Of a DNA stretch of 64,000 nt, positions 33,288-45,255 are shown in pieces. The notes under the pieces were generated by a model. That model searched no databases and was not told the DNA's origin. It worked only from the letters and a program-made list of their open reading frames with translations. The stretch comes from Rhytidiadelphus loreus (Eukaryota; Streptophyta; Bryopsida; Hypnales; Hylocomiaceae), in assembly GCA_947034895.1 (NCBI GenBank), contig OX344762.1, positions 30,856,760-30,920,759 of the forward strand. The letters run 5' to 3'. The first letter of the stretch is position 1, and every line of letters begins with the position of its first letter. A program made the translations under genes and the position numbers.

Positions 33288-36200
33288 CTATGCCTCCATA
33301 GGTTCTGGCCCTGAGTCTGTGCTTACAGAAGATGTATCAGTAGACATTGCAACAGGAACAGTAGCAGATGCCGTCACAGAGTTGAATAACGTATCTTTGA
33401 TGACCTGCAGAAAGCGTCATTCAAACTTCAGTTAGATGGTTCCAGATCTAGAAGAAATTGAGGGAGTGTCCTGGTGAGTAATTCAGAATAGACTTATCAA
33501 AGGAGCATTTTCTTTTATCAACTTGCTGTATAAATTCCCTAGCACATCAAGGTCTAGCAAAGATTTAGCGCTATCATTTTAGAGGATGAATCTCGGAAAT
33601 AGGATATGAAAAAAAGAGTCATATTTCACCTGCGACATGAGCCCGTGCAGCTGCTCCACAGTGATCTTGGAACTGTCACGTGAAATCTTTGCAAGCTGTG
33701 ACTCTTCCTGCAGAGGTGATTCCAGTAAATGTGTTTAGTGTGAAAAGCACATAAAGCATGTGGACAATGAAAGTAATCGAGAAAAAGATCTTACAGTAAA
33801 CTCCAGCCAAGCACAAAAAACCAAATCAATATTCAAATAACAAATGGATGGGGCTCTGGATACGCTTTGACTTGAAAGCATGCATCCACCAAGCCCAAAA
33901 GATTGGGTAATTGAGCACCAATGAGCCATACCTCCTTTTTCTTTTGCACTGGCATGAAGAACCCACCCATGCGCCCTGAATGAGCGAGCTGGCTCTCAGC
34001 CTGCTCCAGTTTCTCAGCTGAAAAACATCACGTTGTCGTGAACGAAAGTTAAAGGAAATTACAAAATGTGGGTCTCAAAGTACATGTCAAGTAATAACAT
34101 TAAAGACAAGTCAGTCACGCAGTAATGACACATGTAAAATATCATCTAAAATTGATGACTCAGCACAGATTTGATTCAAACAACTAGAAGTAACAACAAT
34201 CACACGAATTGTTAGTGCAAATAATCAGTGTCTGTAATTCTTAGATTTCCATGAATGATTGAATCCTTCAATTTGCCACCAAGGAAATGAGTTCTTATCT
34301 GCGGTGAAAGCAAATGATTAGGTTGTGAATATTAACTCTTTATAATTAGGCTCACACGAACTACACGACTACATCAATTGTCGTGTAGTTCACTATGCAC
34401 TACAGAATGAAAATAGTAGCCTTACAGCAACTCACCCAGATCGGCCACTTGTCCAGCCACATATTCCCGATTGCCTAGCAAAGGTGAAGACGAAAGAGTA
34501 TTGACCCAATATTTGTTCCAGAGAAGGTCAAGGAGGTGGGAATCCAATGATGATTTGAAATATGTTATGTCAAGAGAATAATACTGCAATCACAAACAGA
34601 ACCTCCATGGAATAAGTCCCTTCTTCAGGACAACTCTAAATCAAAATGATACTAGAATAAGGCAAAGCGCAAATGATCCAAAGCAGAAAACGATAAGAAC
34701 TGCAACGCTACAAACTGGGTCCAGATAGATACAAACGTCTCACATATATGTGGGGAATAAAGCACGCAAAATGAAATGAATAGTTAAGACTGTCACCGAT
34801 TTATAATGGACACCAAAATCCTCAATTTTGTTTAAAGGGATGGTTTGATACTCAGATGGGGGCTCGTCCGGTGGCTTGTACCCCTGGGGATAGGTGCGGA
34901 ATGCCCCAATTTCAACTTTTCCAGCGGACACAGTGCGTGTTGGATCGATAACCACAGCCAAAAAGGGCTCCTGATAAGTTTGGTTCAGCATCTGGGTAGA
35001 TACATCAATGCCTGAGAGCCAACATCCATAACCAGGATGCGAATGATACCAGCCTACCACATTTTCTAGCCTCCCCACCTGCATGATGTATGTGATGTCA
35101 ATATGCCTTCACCACTCTTGAAGGAAATATTTGTTTTAAAGAGTCATTGCTCCACATGTTCAAAAAAAGACAATGAGAGAGAGAAGAAAATGCATCCAAG
35201 CGAGATGAACCACCTGTTTGTTCGTCTGAGAATACTGAACCATGTACTCATAGGCATCCGCTTGAGCATTCACCCGAGTCTCTGTACCCTCTACTGGCAA
35301 AGCAAATGCATCCATTATTATTATAGTGTCGCCGTCCGTTTTACCCTGCATCAATCCCATCACTTCAATAGTGCCACCTGACCGTGAATGAACCACCATC
35401 TGCGCAGGAGTATACGAGCAAGCCTCAGTATAGTAAACCACGCCTCCTAAAAAGGAATGGTCAAAGCGACATGAACAGAGGACCATTTCAAATCGACGAT
35501 AGTGCAGTTGTCGATGCAGATGCATCACAAATCTGCGTCACAAAATATACTCTTATACTCCCTTTGGATTAATATATTGACGTGAAAAAACGGTTCATGT
35601 ATCCTTTTGTTCCAACTTTCACTTGTTCACAGGACAGGAACCCCCAACCGTGAGTGTCCGCACCTGACCATTTGAACAGCCTTGATATGTAGTTGTATAC
35701 TAAGAAGCTAAAAGTGGGATGCACAAGCTAGAAAGTCACATATTTTCAACTATGGCTAACGAGAAAAAAAAATTTAACTATGCAGGTGTCGCACTAGAAG
35801 AATGAAGCCTATACTCGAAGACTACTAGAACAGTCAGGTACCAGGCGATCAATCCAAATTGCCAATACAGAAAGGCTCTGAAACAGTTTTGCGTGGTCGT
35901 CATAATCAACAGCAACTGATTCTCCTAAATGACAGTTAAAAAAATATTCAAACTACGGATCCAGGAAAAGCAAAGAGCAGCTATCAAAGAAGAGAACACA
36001 CTACCAATTTGGCACGCGCAGCTAGAAGGATATATCATTAACACGCCAGCTAAGGATCCACACTCACATGGACATGTAACCCTAATTAGGGCCACGATTT
36101 CACCTCCAAACCAAAAATCCAGAAAGAGCTAAGGAAAAAAATCTAAACTGCAGAGACACAGAATGAGGATTTACAAATGATGAGCGGGGATCGGACCTTG

Positions 36201-36442
36201 AGCAGCGCGAGGGCGGATATCCTGACGTTCTTGAAAAAGTGAGGATCGCGAGTCCAGGGTTTCTGTTGTTGAACACTGGTCTGCGAATCGGCATCGTACT
36301 CGAAGATGGCATCGGAATCGGAAGCAGCTGCTGCTGTTGCTGCTGCTGCAGAAGAAGCTGGTGAGTCCATGGCGAAGATGTTATTCTCGATCTCCCAGGT
36401 CTGGCGAGCTATCGTCGCAGACGACGACGTCGACGCCTCCAT
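33288..36442 (-). CDS. CSN5: COP9 signalosome subunit 5 (JAMM deneddylase), 7 exons
   Basis: Exons in transcript order: 36442-36197, 35399-35214, 35078-34797, 34583-34436, 34017-33932, 33707-33630 and 33404-33288. They join in frame to 380 codons, close to the usual 350-360 of plant CSN5; the excess is an N-terminal Ala/Ser run encoded by a GCT/GCA repeat. CSN5 is the zinc metalloprotease of the COP9 signalosome. It removes NEDD8/RUB1 from cullins and so recycles cullin-RING ligases in nucleus and cytosol. The MPN+/JAMM site is complete: Glu94 (IEVMGLMQG) and [14 protein letters not shown] with His156, His158 and Asp169. The C-terminal helices ([38 protein letters not shown]) that anchor it in the complex are present. 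The start chosen is MEAS, matching family N-termini; the longer frame upstream is less likely. Confidence 0.96.
36325..36363. repeat. GCT/GCA trinucleotide repeat in CSN5 exon 1
   Basis: Imperfect GCTGCTGCTGTTGCTGCTGC. On the coding strand it specifies the Ala-rich stretch AAAATAAAA near the CSN5 N-terminus, a site prone to length change. Confidence 0.75.
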
Positions 36443-36898
36443 CGCTTTCTTCTTGCGACAGTGCTCTTTCGGAAGCACTCTCTCTTCCGAATTTGCGACA
36501 ATTTCGATGCCGTCTCGCAATCCAATCAAGTCTTCTTTCTTTCTTTCTGGATCGTCCTGTTCTGATTCTGCTAGTTTTGCGAAAAATTTCTTGAACTAAA
36601 GGTAGTCAAGAATTCAAATAAGTTCAAGAACGAGAATCGCGAGAGCAAGGACCTGGAGAGACGATGAGGGGATAATCCAGGTCTAGTCAAACCCTAAGTG
36701 CTCAACCTATAGATAGGAAGTTTCTTTGAAAATTTATGAACTAGAACGGAGACTGTTGCATAACAACAACAACAGGTTTCATGGAGAAATGTTGGGATGT
36801 AATTAGGGTTTAACACAAACAAATGAATGAAAACTGTGCGGATGAAAATGTGATACAGGCTGCATTTAATATAAGAGATAATTGAAACTCCTACATAT
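36443..36898. other. 5' flank of CSN5
   Basis: This is the promoter and 5'UTR side of CSN5 (minus strand). GC-rich near the gene, becoming AT-rich. No TATA box was assigned and no other gene is seen. Confidence 0.5.
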
Positions 36899-36901
36899 CT
36901 A

Positions 36902-37143
36902 AGAACATCCCCACCAATCTATTATGTATCCCGCAGATGGAAATGGGGATATAGAAGCTTGCGCGCACCAGTCTCGAAACAAGATCTCTACCCTAAATTT
37001 ATAGAGAACTTGGTAAAAATTGGGTCCAATTCTCTATATTCAAGCTCATATAGAGAACACGTGAGGTCTCATCCCTATAAAGTCAAGGTTGATTGGATTG
37101 AGGTTCCAAGTTTAGGGAAAGAAAACTCCCTGGTGGGGATGCT
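36902..37143. mobile_element. MITE with GCATCCCCACCA termini, TSD CTA
   Basis: The left end reads AGAACATCCCCACCA and the complement of the right end AGCATCCCCACCA. A 3-bp CTA flanks both sides (36899-36901; 37144-37146). A 3-bp duplication with such termini suggests PIF/Harbinger (Tourist-like), but the class is inferred. The 242 bp are non-coding. Confidence 0.7.
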
Positions 37144-37146
37144 CTA

Positions 37147-37302
37147 AGGTAACTTTGTCTATCACAAGCAAAATGGGAAGGAGACCATCATAGGCAAAAT
37201 TATATTAATGGTGTACATTCCAATTCTAAAATGTACACCATTAGAATAATTTTGCATGTGATGGGCTCCCTCCCATTTTGCTTGTCATAGGTAGAATTAC
37301 CT
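37147..37302. mobile_element. Foldback MITE, 156 bp, TSD TA
   Basis: Nearly the whole element is an inverted repeat: AGGTAA, then AGCAAAATGGGA and AATGGTGTACATT on the left recur on the other strand from the right. TA is duplicated at 37145-37146 and 37303-37304, as in Tc1/mariner (Stowaway-like) elements. A related copy is at about 45077-45255. It abuts the preceding MITE directly. Confidence 0.75.
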
Positions 37303-37304
37303 TA

Positions 37305-39398
37305 TATCATTGATTCATATAGAGTATTCTTGCTTTTTTCCTTTGATATATAAACATGATTTTTCTTCAAGCTTGTTAATAAATATATAATTGGATGAAA
37401 TTCACTTATCACAACATTCATCATCCATGCACTAGATGGTTGAGCACTTACTAGGGGGTAACATACCCTTATCTATTACCACTCAAATTAGCGATGAGAA
37501 TATCTTGGAGAGAATTCTATGAGGCATTTTATTTCTTAAATACATTCATTACATATGTGTTCTTTTTATGTGAACCAAATCCTAGTGGAAATATGTTTTC
37601 TTGATAAGAATTGTAATTTCTATAAATTTAAGCTATTGTAGGAACTACAAAGGTAGGAGCTATGAAAACCCATACACATAACCTTACACCACCAAGCAAC
37701 TCCCTCAAAGCATCTCACTATTGAACGAGGATTTCAATCTAAAATGTTGATTTTGTATTACTCTTCATGAATTACAAAAGCACCATAATTGGTCATGCCT
37801 ACTATCTTTTATTGTAAGGCACCTTAATTGTCTCCCATTTGCATATCTCACCTAATTTTTTTACATTTCAATCTCACTTTGATGATATTGGATTTGAAAA
37901 AAAAAGATGGTCACTCATGATCCAATCCATATGTTGTTCAAATCATTTTCATGAGTGTCAATTCTAAATAGAAAGTTACAAGGCCCTAATTGTTTGGTAA
38001 TAAGGTTTTGGATGAATGAAAATCAATAGGTCCAATACAATCAATAGGTCCATATAATTTAGCTCCAATAGCACTCAAATTGTCTTTTAAATTTTGCTCA
38101 TACAATTAGATAAGTATCATAATTGTACAAAGATGTAATCACTCTTTGGCCCTTGAATTTTGTAATAAAATATATATAGTAGATTAGGCTATCTCCACTT
38201 GCCATCTATCATGCAATTTATCTTTGTTTACATTTTCTCTATATTAATAAATAAGTTTAAAATACATGCATGACAAAACTCCTAGAAATTTATTTAGAAG
38301 CTTGGATTCTTTCTTTTTTTTCTATTTTGTAGTTAAGCTATTTTTAAGCAATTTATAGAGTGCAACCCTTTAAAATGAATTTTCTTCAAGCAATTTTTGA
38401 AATTGAGTTTTAATAATCTAATTTTGTTTTATTCAAATCTTAGTAATCATGAACACTTAGAATCAATCATTAAGTTTGAATGTAAACATTGTATTTGCCA
38501 ACACATGATTTTGGTTTAGTAATATTGAAGAATATATGAAACAATTGATCTTATTTAACATTCCTTTTTTAGAGAATAGAACCCATGTAGATAATCATGT
38601 TCAACATGCTATTGATTTTCTTCAACATCATGGTTAGGAAGAGAGAACTCAAAAGAGGATCAAACTCAACAATTGTTTTTTTTTCTTGTTGATTGTTATA
38701 GTTACAATTGTTTTTTTCTCAAGTGATCTTTCAATACCCAAGCACTAAATTGGCACACAAACACTAAGGTGATTGTGATGTAAGGTAAGCAAACCTAATT
38801 GCATCATATGGAGTGACATATATTCCATCTACATTTTAGAATCTAAATCTATGGCAATCATTCTTCTCTTATTCATGATTCAAAACTCATAAAATAAGTA
38901 AGACTATCTAAGAATTAGGATCTAAAATAAAGAGGTATGCATTGTGATGTAATCAGGTGCCCATCCACATAATGATGACGTTCTCCAAAACAGTGCATTT
39001 CAAGATTTGTGCTATTCATGGCCAAAGCTACAAAGGAACACCAATTTCATTCAATGAAATGAAAATAAAATATAAGTTAATGAATCCCTTGATTCCCTTC
39101 ACCCTGCATATCTCGTCTCAAGTATGTAAAGCAAATGCTAAAGTAAAATTCAACTGTCAAAATTGTCCCCAAATCTGCAGACACCAAAATATGGGGCCAC
39201 CCTTTCTTCAAAGTTACAAAGAGTCCATAGGGGAGCCAGACTTCGCGATTCCTGCTCCACAATTTACAGGAAAATTATCAAACTGGTCACACCGAGATTC
39301 TCCTTTTTCCAAAGTACTAGACCTTGGGAAGGCAATTCTGAAACCGCCTTCTGCAGACCAGCTCCGATAACCCTAGTGAAATTTGAAATGAGAAAAAT
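37305..39398. other. Intergenic DNA and 3' flank of the Ataxin-10-like gene
   Basis: AT-rich and without a recognised gene. An open frame on the plus strand near 38957-39370 runs antisense to the Ataxin-10-like 3'UTR and resembles nothing known to me. Confidence 0.5.
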
Positions 39399-41239
39399 CT
39401 ACATAAACTCATCGCTGGCTGGATTGTCTGTACTAGGTGCGACATTCACAAGCCGTGGCCGTCCAGTCTCTGGGTTGATCTCGACAGTCATACCTGCATC
39501 TCTGAGTCTGGAGTCTGGAACAGCGGACCTGATTTCTAAATCAGCCAATTCACTTTGATTCGCACTATTCCCTTCCAACAGGTTGCGAATGGCCCATAAA
39601 CCCCACTCCCGCAAGAAAGGATTGTTCGTATCAGGTATGCACTGTTGCAAGACCAACAAGAGGCCACCATGTTCTCTAACTGAATCTTGTATTAAGAAGC
39701 TTCTGTGACTGGCATTGGCAATCACAGCAACTATGTCTCGCCGGTATCCTGTGTAGACATCTCTCCTAGGAAAACGTTTGAAATCACTTGATGTTGAAGA
39801 AGATTGCTGCTCTGAATCAGTAGTGCTGGTATCGTTCAAGTGGCTTCTTGAACCGTTCGTGTCGATGTCTTGAGTTGATCTGGGAGTGGTTTTGGTGCTA
39901 TCGGGAGGGCTGAGAGCACGTAGAAGATCCAGCAATAAGGGGATCAAACCACTCGAGGCAAACTTGGGAAGCAGAACTGACCTCTTTTCGTCCAAAACAC
40001 AGAGTATTCTTGCCATTGAGAGCGAGAGACCCAAAACATCAGCCACTGGTGACAGTGTTGGCAGATGCAGAACGCATAGGTTTGTGGAGGCAGCACACTC
40101 AGCAGCAGACCTAATGATGTCAATTAAAAAGGAAGCCGATGTCGAAGGCATAGAGATGTAGCGATGAGGGTCTGCCGATGGGTCATCACTATGCTTTTCT
40201 TCCTCTTGAGTACTTAACGCTGCATTCAAAACGTCAAGTAAGGATGCTTGCTCCTTGGTGAACGATGTCCCCTTTAAGCATGAGCAAACGTCAACGTTGG
40301 CAGGTGTTTGCGAGGAACTATTCCTGTTCGTTCCGGTATCGCCCAGTTCACAGAAAAGAGCAGGGAAACAAGGGGTTGCAAAGCATAGGCGAGGAAGCAG
40401 AAACTCCAACCATTCATTTGGCACAGCATCTACAACAACCCCCGCACCTGAAAGAAGACAAATTTAGAAATTAAATTAGTGGCTTTAGTGTGCAGAAAAT
40501 TTATGCAGGAAACAATGTTGCTGGTCAAAGATATACGGTCACAAAGTTAGAATGTGACTTTACCCCTGTTTAGTAGCCATGCTACGACAGAGGCCCCCTT
40601 GCCTTCTGACAATTCCGTGCACCGGCTGTCGTTGTCTCTACAACAAGTATAGATTACCATGCACAAGGGCCCTTGTACCTTCTCATTTGAAACCTTAGCC
40701 ACAATCTCAAAAACTGACGGAAAGAAACGCTTCCAAATTCTTGCCTGACTCAATTCACCAAGACCCGCTACGTTCCCCAGCAGCTGAAGAACCATCTGCA
40801 AGTTTTCAATCACTGAACTCCGCACAATTGCCTCGGCTGGAGACTCGCCATTCTCAAAAGAGTCACTATGAGGGGCAGAACATTCTTGAGCTAAAATCTC
40901 TAACACTGGAGCAATAGCTTCCACGCCATCCAAAGCTACCAGCGCCTCCTGATTTACGGGATTCCCGGCACACAAATTGCGAAGGATTTTTACGTACAAA
41001 TTGAACGATCTAAAGCTCCAATACGTTTCATACAAATCCTGGCGGGCCCTAGGAAATACAGCACCGGACAAAGAAAGAAGAGTAGGAACTGCCTCCGCTA
41101 GAGCGAGCGTCTGTCTTCCATCACCCGACCTCGCAATGTCTACCAAACATTGAAGCTTCGACTCAAACTCGATCCGATTCGTTACTCGGCCTTCCGAAAC
41201 GAAGCGACTCAGTGTGTGAAGGATCTCCATTTCCACCAT
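39399..41239 (-). CDS. ATXN10: Ataxin-10-like armadillo-repeat protein, 2 exons
   Basis: Exon 1 is 41239-40564 and exon 2 is 40447-39399; joined in frame they give 574 codons. The protein is alpha-helical with armadillo-like repeats. The C-terminus carries the conserved Ataxin-10 domain, with REWGLWAIRNLLEGNSANQ and ending ETGRPRLVNV. Ataxin-10 is a cytosolic scaffold. In animals it is linked to cytokinesis and neuronal survival; in plants its role is poorly defined. The ATG at 41239 was chosen because the longer frame starts with TTG. A further upstream exon cannot be excluded. The middle (about residues 250-350) is Ser/Asn-rich and variable. Its upstream region is an inverted copy of the RFWD3-like promoter segment. 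Confidence 0.9.
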
Positions 41240-41649
41240 GAATTCTGCCCACAACTACCAAAAACCATCAGAATCTCCTCCAACACGGAATGCCACCCTA
41301 AAACCCTAATCGTCTACACATTGCGGAAGGCCTTGTAAGCGGATACAATTTCAATGTAGTCAACGAAAGAGGCAGCTCACATAATCCAAATGTTTGATAC
41401 ACAACTCGGCATATAAACCACCATCTCTGTATTTTAGTTATACCCGTCATCACCCCAGCCCACTCTTCAAGAACATTCTTCCACGTCAAATAAGGAATCA
41501 CCAAACCTCAATCTGAGCCCTAATTCACAAAGAGAACACTCACCTACTGTGCCACTTCAGGCCGCACATGCCCCACATAAATTTTAAAAATGACCGATCC
41601 TCTGTAATTCGCCTTCCACGCGACCTCCACAGCCAATTCGCACACCACT

Positions 41650-42106
41650 GGCCTCCCAAACCCTAATTCCATCCCTACCGATTCACCTCCGTGTCTACCA
41701 CTACTACGGTTCACTCATCACTACAGTAGTACAATTTACTTGCCTGCTGAACAAGCAGCTAGGGCTTGCGATGCAAAATTCCTGGGAGAAAAAAGAGACG
41801 AGCGAGTTATTAATTTTGAAACCTGCTCCTTCGTAATCAGAACTCATGCAGCTCTGGCGACATGCTCCTCCTGGTTGTGCAACACTGCCACTGAAGCTTG
41901 TGAGCTTAATCGAAGAGCAGAAGAGAAGGGAAAGCCGGAACGGCAAACTCGACGAACGAAAGGCTCCGTCCGGATGACGTGGCCGATGACGTGGTCCCAG
42001 TTTTGCTGAGGTGGCGTCAGAGTGGTTGACGTGGACTGACACATTGGCCGGCTATAGCGGACTCTGATTTCCGGGACCTCAAAGAGGCAAAGCTCTCGAC
42101 AACAAG
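41650..42106 (-). promoter_or_regulatory. Promoter segment of Ataxin-10-like gene, inverted copy of 1410-1907
   Basis: Read on the minus strand, this follows 1410-1907 closely with small indels, from the TTAA target site to the motif AATTAGGGTTTGGGAGG. TGACGTG boxes at 41975, 41987 and 42027 and ATTGG (CCAAT) at 42042 are retained. The TATAAAAAA of the other copy is replaced by a different A/T tract. It lies about 400 bp upstream of the Ataxin-10-like start, in the same orientation to its gene as the copy before RFWD3. It contains decayed versions of the same short ORF, so coding is unlikely. Confidence 0.7.
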
Positions 42107-42110
42107 TTAA

Positions 42111-42747
42111 CCCCTAAATGCCCAAGGCACCAAAATATGGTGTTTGCAAAACTTTGAAGTTAAATAAATCCTAGTCAATTTTCTATTTATAATAGTTTAT
42201 ATTTTTTAAATGTTCTTCTTGAAGTCTAGTTTTGCCTCCAGAAGTCCGATCTTGAAAATAAATGACAATGATTTTTCTATAAGAGATTTTGTGGACAGAT
42301 ACCTTGTGCAATCTTGACTTTCCATAGTGTTAAGAGCTCTTGGAAATGAGCCTCAAATACACTAGATCTTGGAGAAAAAATCACATTCTAAATTCATTTA
42401 AAAAAGTTGTAGAGTGAATTTTGAGAAGTCGTAAATTGATTTGGATTCTTCAAGTTAGGCCCGTTAACCTCATATTTTTTTGGTCATCAACTTTTTAGAT
42501 TTGACTTGCAAAAAAGACTTCAATTCCTCTTTGCAATTTTAGCACCTTCATAATCAAACGTTATAATCTTTCACTTCATAAGTGATATTGTTGTGCTTTC
42601 TTTTCCTATGCAATCTCTAACAAGTCTAGTTTGAATTTGTATGGTTACAATTTCAAAAAAATCGAAACATCTTATCAAAATGTTGGCATTTTGTTCAATT
42701 TAGAGCAGTTTTCAGGAAGCTGAAAACATACCTTGGGCATTTAGGGG
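42111..42747. mobile_element. piggyBac-like MITE, 637 bp, TTAA target, 17-bp perfect TIR
   Basis: Termini are CCCCTAAATGCCCAAGG and its exact complement at 42731-42747. TTAA lies on both sides (42107-42110; 42748-42751). The inverted copy of the locus near 1410-1480 shows the site without the insertion: GGTCGCGCTTAGCTTGTCG is continuous there, whereas here the two halves are separated by the element and one TTAA. The TTAA target and CCC-starting termini are features of the piggyBac superfamily. No transposase is present, so the superfamily call rests on ends and target only. Confidence 0.82.
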
Positions 42748-42819
42748 TTAAGCGCGACCAGTTTCAAGCACTTTGAATTCTCAATCAAAGCTTCAAAAGT
42801 GTCCGGTGTCCACAATACT

Positions 42820-43110
42820 TCGAAGTTAAAATAAAACCTAACCAAGTTGCTATTTTCAGTAGTTTATATTTTTGAAAAATTCTTTTTGAAGTCTAGTTTT
42901 GGCATCACAAATCCGATTTTGAAAATAAATGATTATGATTTTTCTATTCAAGATTTTGTGTGAGGGGTGTCCATTGCAATCTTGACTTTTGGTAGAATTG
43001 AGGGCTGTTCGAAATGAGTCTCAAATACACTAGATTTTGGAGAAAAAATCACATTAGAAATTCATTTAAAAAAAGTGTAGAGTAGATTTTGAGAAGCCAT
43101 AAATCAACAG
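42820..43110 (+). mobile_element. Truncated TTAA-family element
   Basis: It matches the first half of 42111-42747 in direct orientation (CTTTTTGAAGTCTAGTTTTG, GATTTTGAAAATAAATGA, TGGAGAAAAAATCACATT). It corresponds to the old element at 769-1404 in the duplicated segment and is cut off at about 43110. Confidence 0.7.
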
Positions 43111-43254
43111 GGGTTATTGTGTGATGGTATTTGGTATATTGTTAAGGAAGCCACAAATCTTTTCAGTTAGTTTAGTGGTGTGTTTATCTAGCTTATAAAT
43201 GAAAGGTAGTTAAAAAAGTATTAAGTAGAAACTATCATTAGATGAGTTTCAAAG

Positions 43255-43520
43255 CTCTGGTGTACATGGTTGTGAATTCCTAAACTCTGGAAACTCTGCC
43301 ATGTAGCAGCCTGCTAACGTGGCATGGCGATTGCCACGTTAGATAATAATAAAAGATTATTTTTAAATTATTTTTTGGAAAAAATAAAAAAATAGAAAAA
43401 ATATACATATATTTTTTAATTTTGTTCAGTAGTGGCTAGTTCCTAGCATAGAGAACGAGCCTAAAATGGCCCTTCAAAGTAGCTAAAAAACATCTAATGA
43501 TTTTATCCTAGCTCCAAGTA
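43255..43520 (+). repeat. Dispersed repeat family F2, copy 2
   Basis: It has the same segment order as the copy at 536-768, including GTGGCTAGTTCCTAGCAT followed by CCTAAAATGGCCC, and a CTAACGTGGCATGGCGATTG block with an internal inverted CCACGTTAG. Confidence 0.6.
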
Positions 43521-45076
43521 CAGGAAATGGATGACTTGATGTAGGCAATTTTTTTTAATTACATTTGATAAGCAAATTTCTTGATCATGTAGGTCTAACT
43601 TTGTTGCTATTAGTCTCTGATTGGACGAAGAGAGTTTTTATATTCTTATGTATTTTTTCCTAACTCTGTTGCTATTAGTCTTTGATTGGACGAGGAGAGT
43701 TTTGAAATATATATATATATTTTTTCAATATAGTTTGACCCTATTTGTGCCAAATTAAAAAATTAAAAACCATTGATTTCCAAAAAACTTCAAAAAAAAA
43801 ATCTATAATTAGTTGGCCAACAAAGAATTCCTCTTGTAATTTGGAACAATTCTTCATTGGCCAATTAGAACCAAAAACCAGAAGAGTAATTTTTTCTCCA
43901 AATTACAAGAAGACTTACAAAAATTCTTGTTGTTGTTTATTTTTGAACAATTCAATGCTTTCCCAAATAGTGCTCCCAATTGATGTTTTCTAGATACTTG
44001 GTGTTTGTTGGAACAACTAACCAATCAAAAATTTTGGAACAACAATCAAACTTTTTGGAGAAAGAAATCCCTTTTTAATTGGACAACCAAGAACTCTATT
44101 TGTCAAAATCTACTACTTAGTCTTTGGGTTAAAAATTGTGGATTAACAATTATAACAACTTGGCTTCAAAGGTGATTTACATATTATGATTCTTTTGAAA
44201 AATAAAAAAATAAAAAAAAGATATGAGGTCATACTTAAGACAAGATTCTATAGTATCCAAAAAATTATTACAAATCACTAAAACAACTAATTATGGTGTT
44301 TAATTTGTTATCTAGTTTGCAATGACAATATATATTGAAATATGTTTATTAAAATGAAGATAGTGACATGGACATAGCATAATTTTTTATTGTAAATCAT
44401 GAATTACAAAATAACTCATAGTTCCTTCTATATAAATTGCACTATTCAAGTAATTATGATTATATACTTCACTATTCATACCAAACTAGGTGTAAAATTA
44501 CATAATTATTTTATCTCAAGAAACTAACATTGATAGGAAAACATGTCTTTTGGCAAGTCTATTCATTTTTTTAAAATTGTAAAATGACTTTTTAACCCCT
44601 TAACCCCGAAAGGGAGTTGAATATATTTTCTTGGTGTAGATTGTGCGGTACACTCTAGGATACAAAAATGTATTTGAAGGTGCAAAAACGTTCCAATTGC
44701 TTTGATTATTTTTGTAAACCTTACAAAGTATCAATGAGAGTGTTGCATAAAATTTGTGATTTCTTTATATTGCTATGCAATTTTCAAAAAATGTTTTATT
44801 TGGAAACAAACAAAAATGGTGCAATTTCAAATATACTATCACTTTATTAAAGTGTGGACGATGGGATGAATTTCCAAATTACTTGCCTATTTTTGAATTG
44901 CATAGGCATATCAACTATGGTCCGAGTGTCTACATTTTTACTTTTATAGTAAAAATTGAGTAAAAATTGAGTAAATTGTTAAAACATGATTGAATTTGAA
45001 ATCATCATCCTTTTGATTTATACAAGAAGAATAGTATTTGCTTACAAATGTCTCTTAATTATGTGTGAAAATAGTG

Positions 45077-45255
45077 ATATCATAGGCAAATGAGCCCATC
45101 ACATGCAAAATGGGAGGAAGCCCATCACAAATAAAAATATACTAATGGTGTACATTCCAATTCTAAAATGTGCACCAGGAATGTGTACCACTAGAATAAT
45201 TTTGTTTGCAATTAGGCTCCTTCCCATTTTGCGTGTCATAGATAGAGCTATGATA
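45077..45255. mobile_element. Foldback MITE, second copy of the 37147 family
   Basis: It shares GCAAAATGGGA, AATGGTGTACATTCCAATTC and AGAATAATTTTG with 37147-37302 and is likewise an inverted repeat. It is more diverged, with a small internal insertion (GTGCACCAGGAATGTGTACC). The target duplication was not resolved. Confidence 0.65.

Noticed and set aside
38957..39370. 137-codon plus-strand ORF
   Set aside because: It lies antisense to the Ataxin-10-like 3'UTR, has no recognisable motif, and overlaps other random frames.
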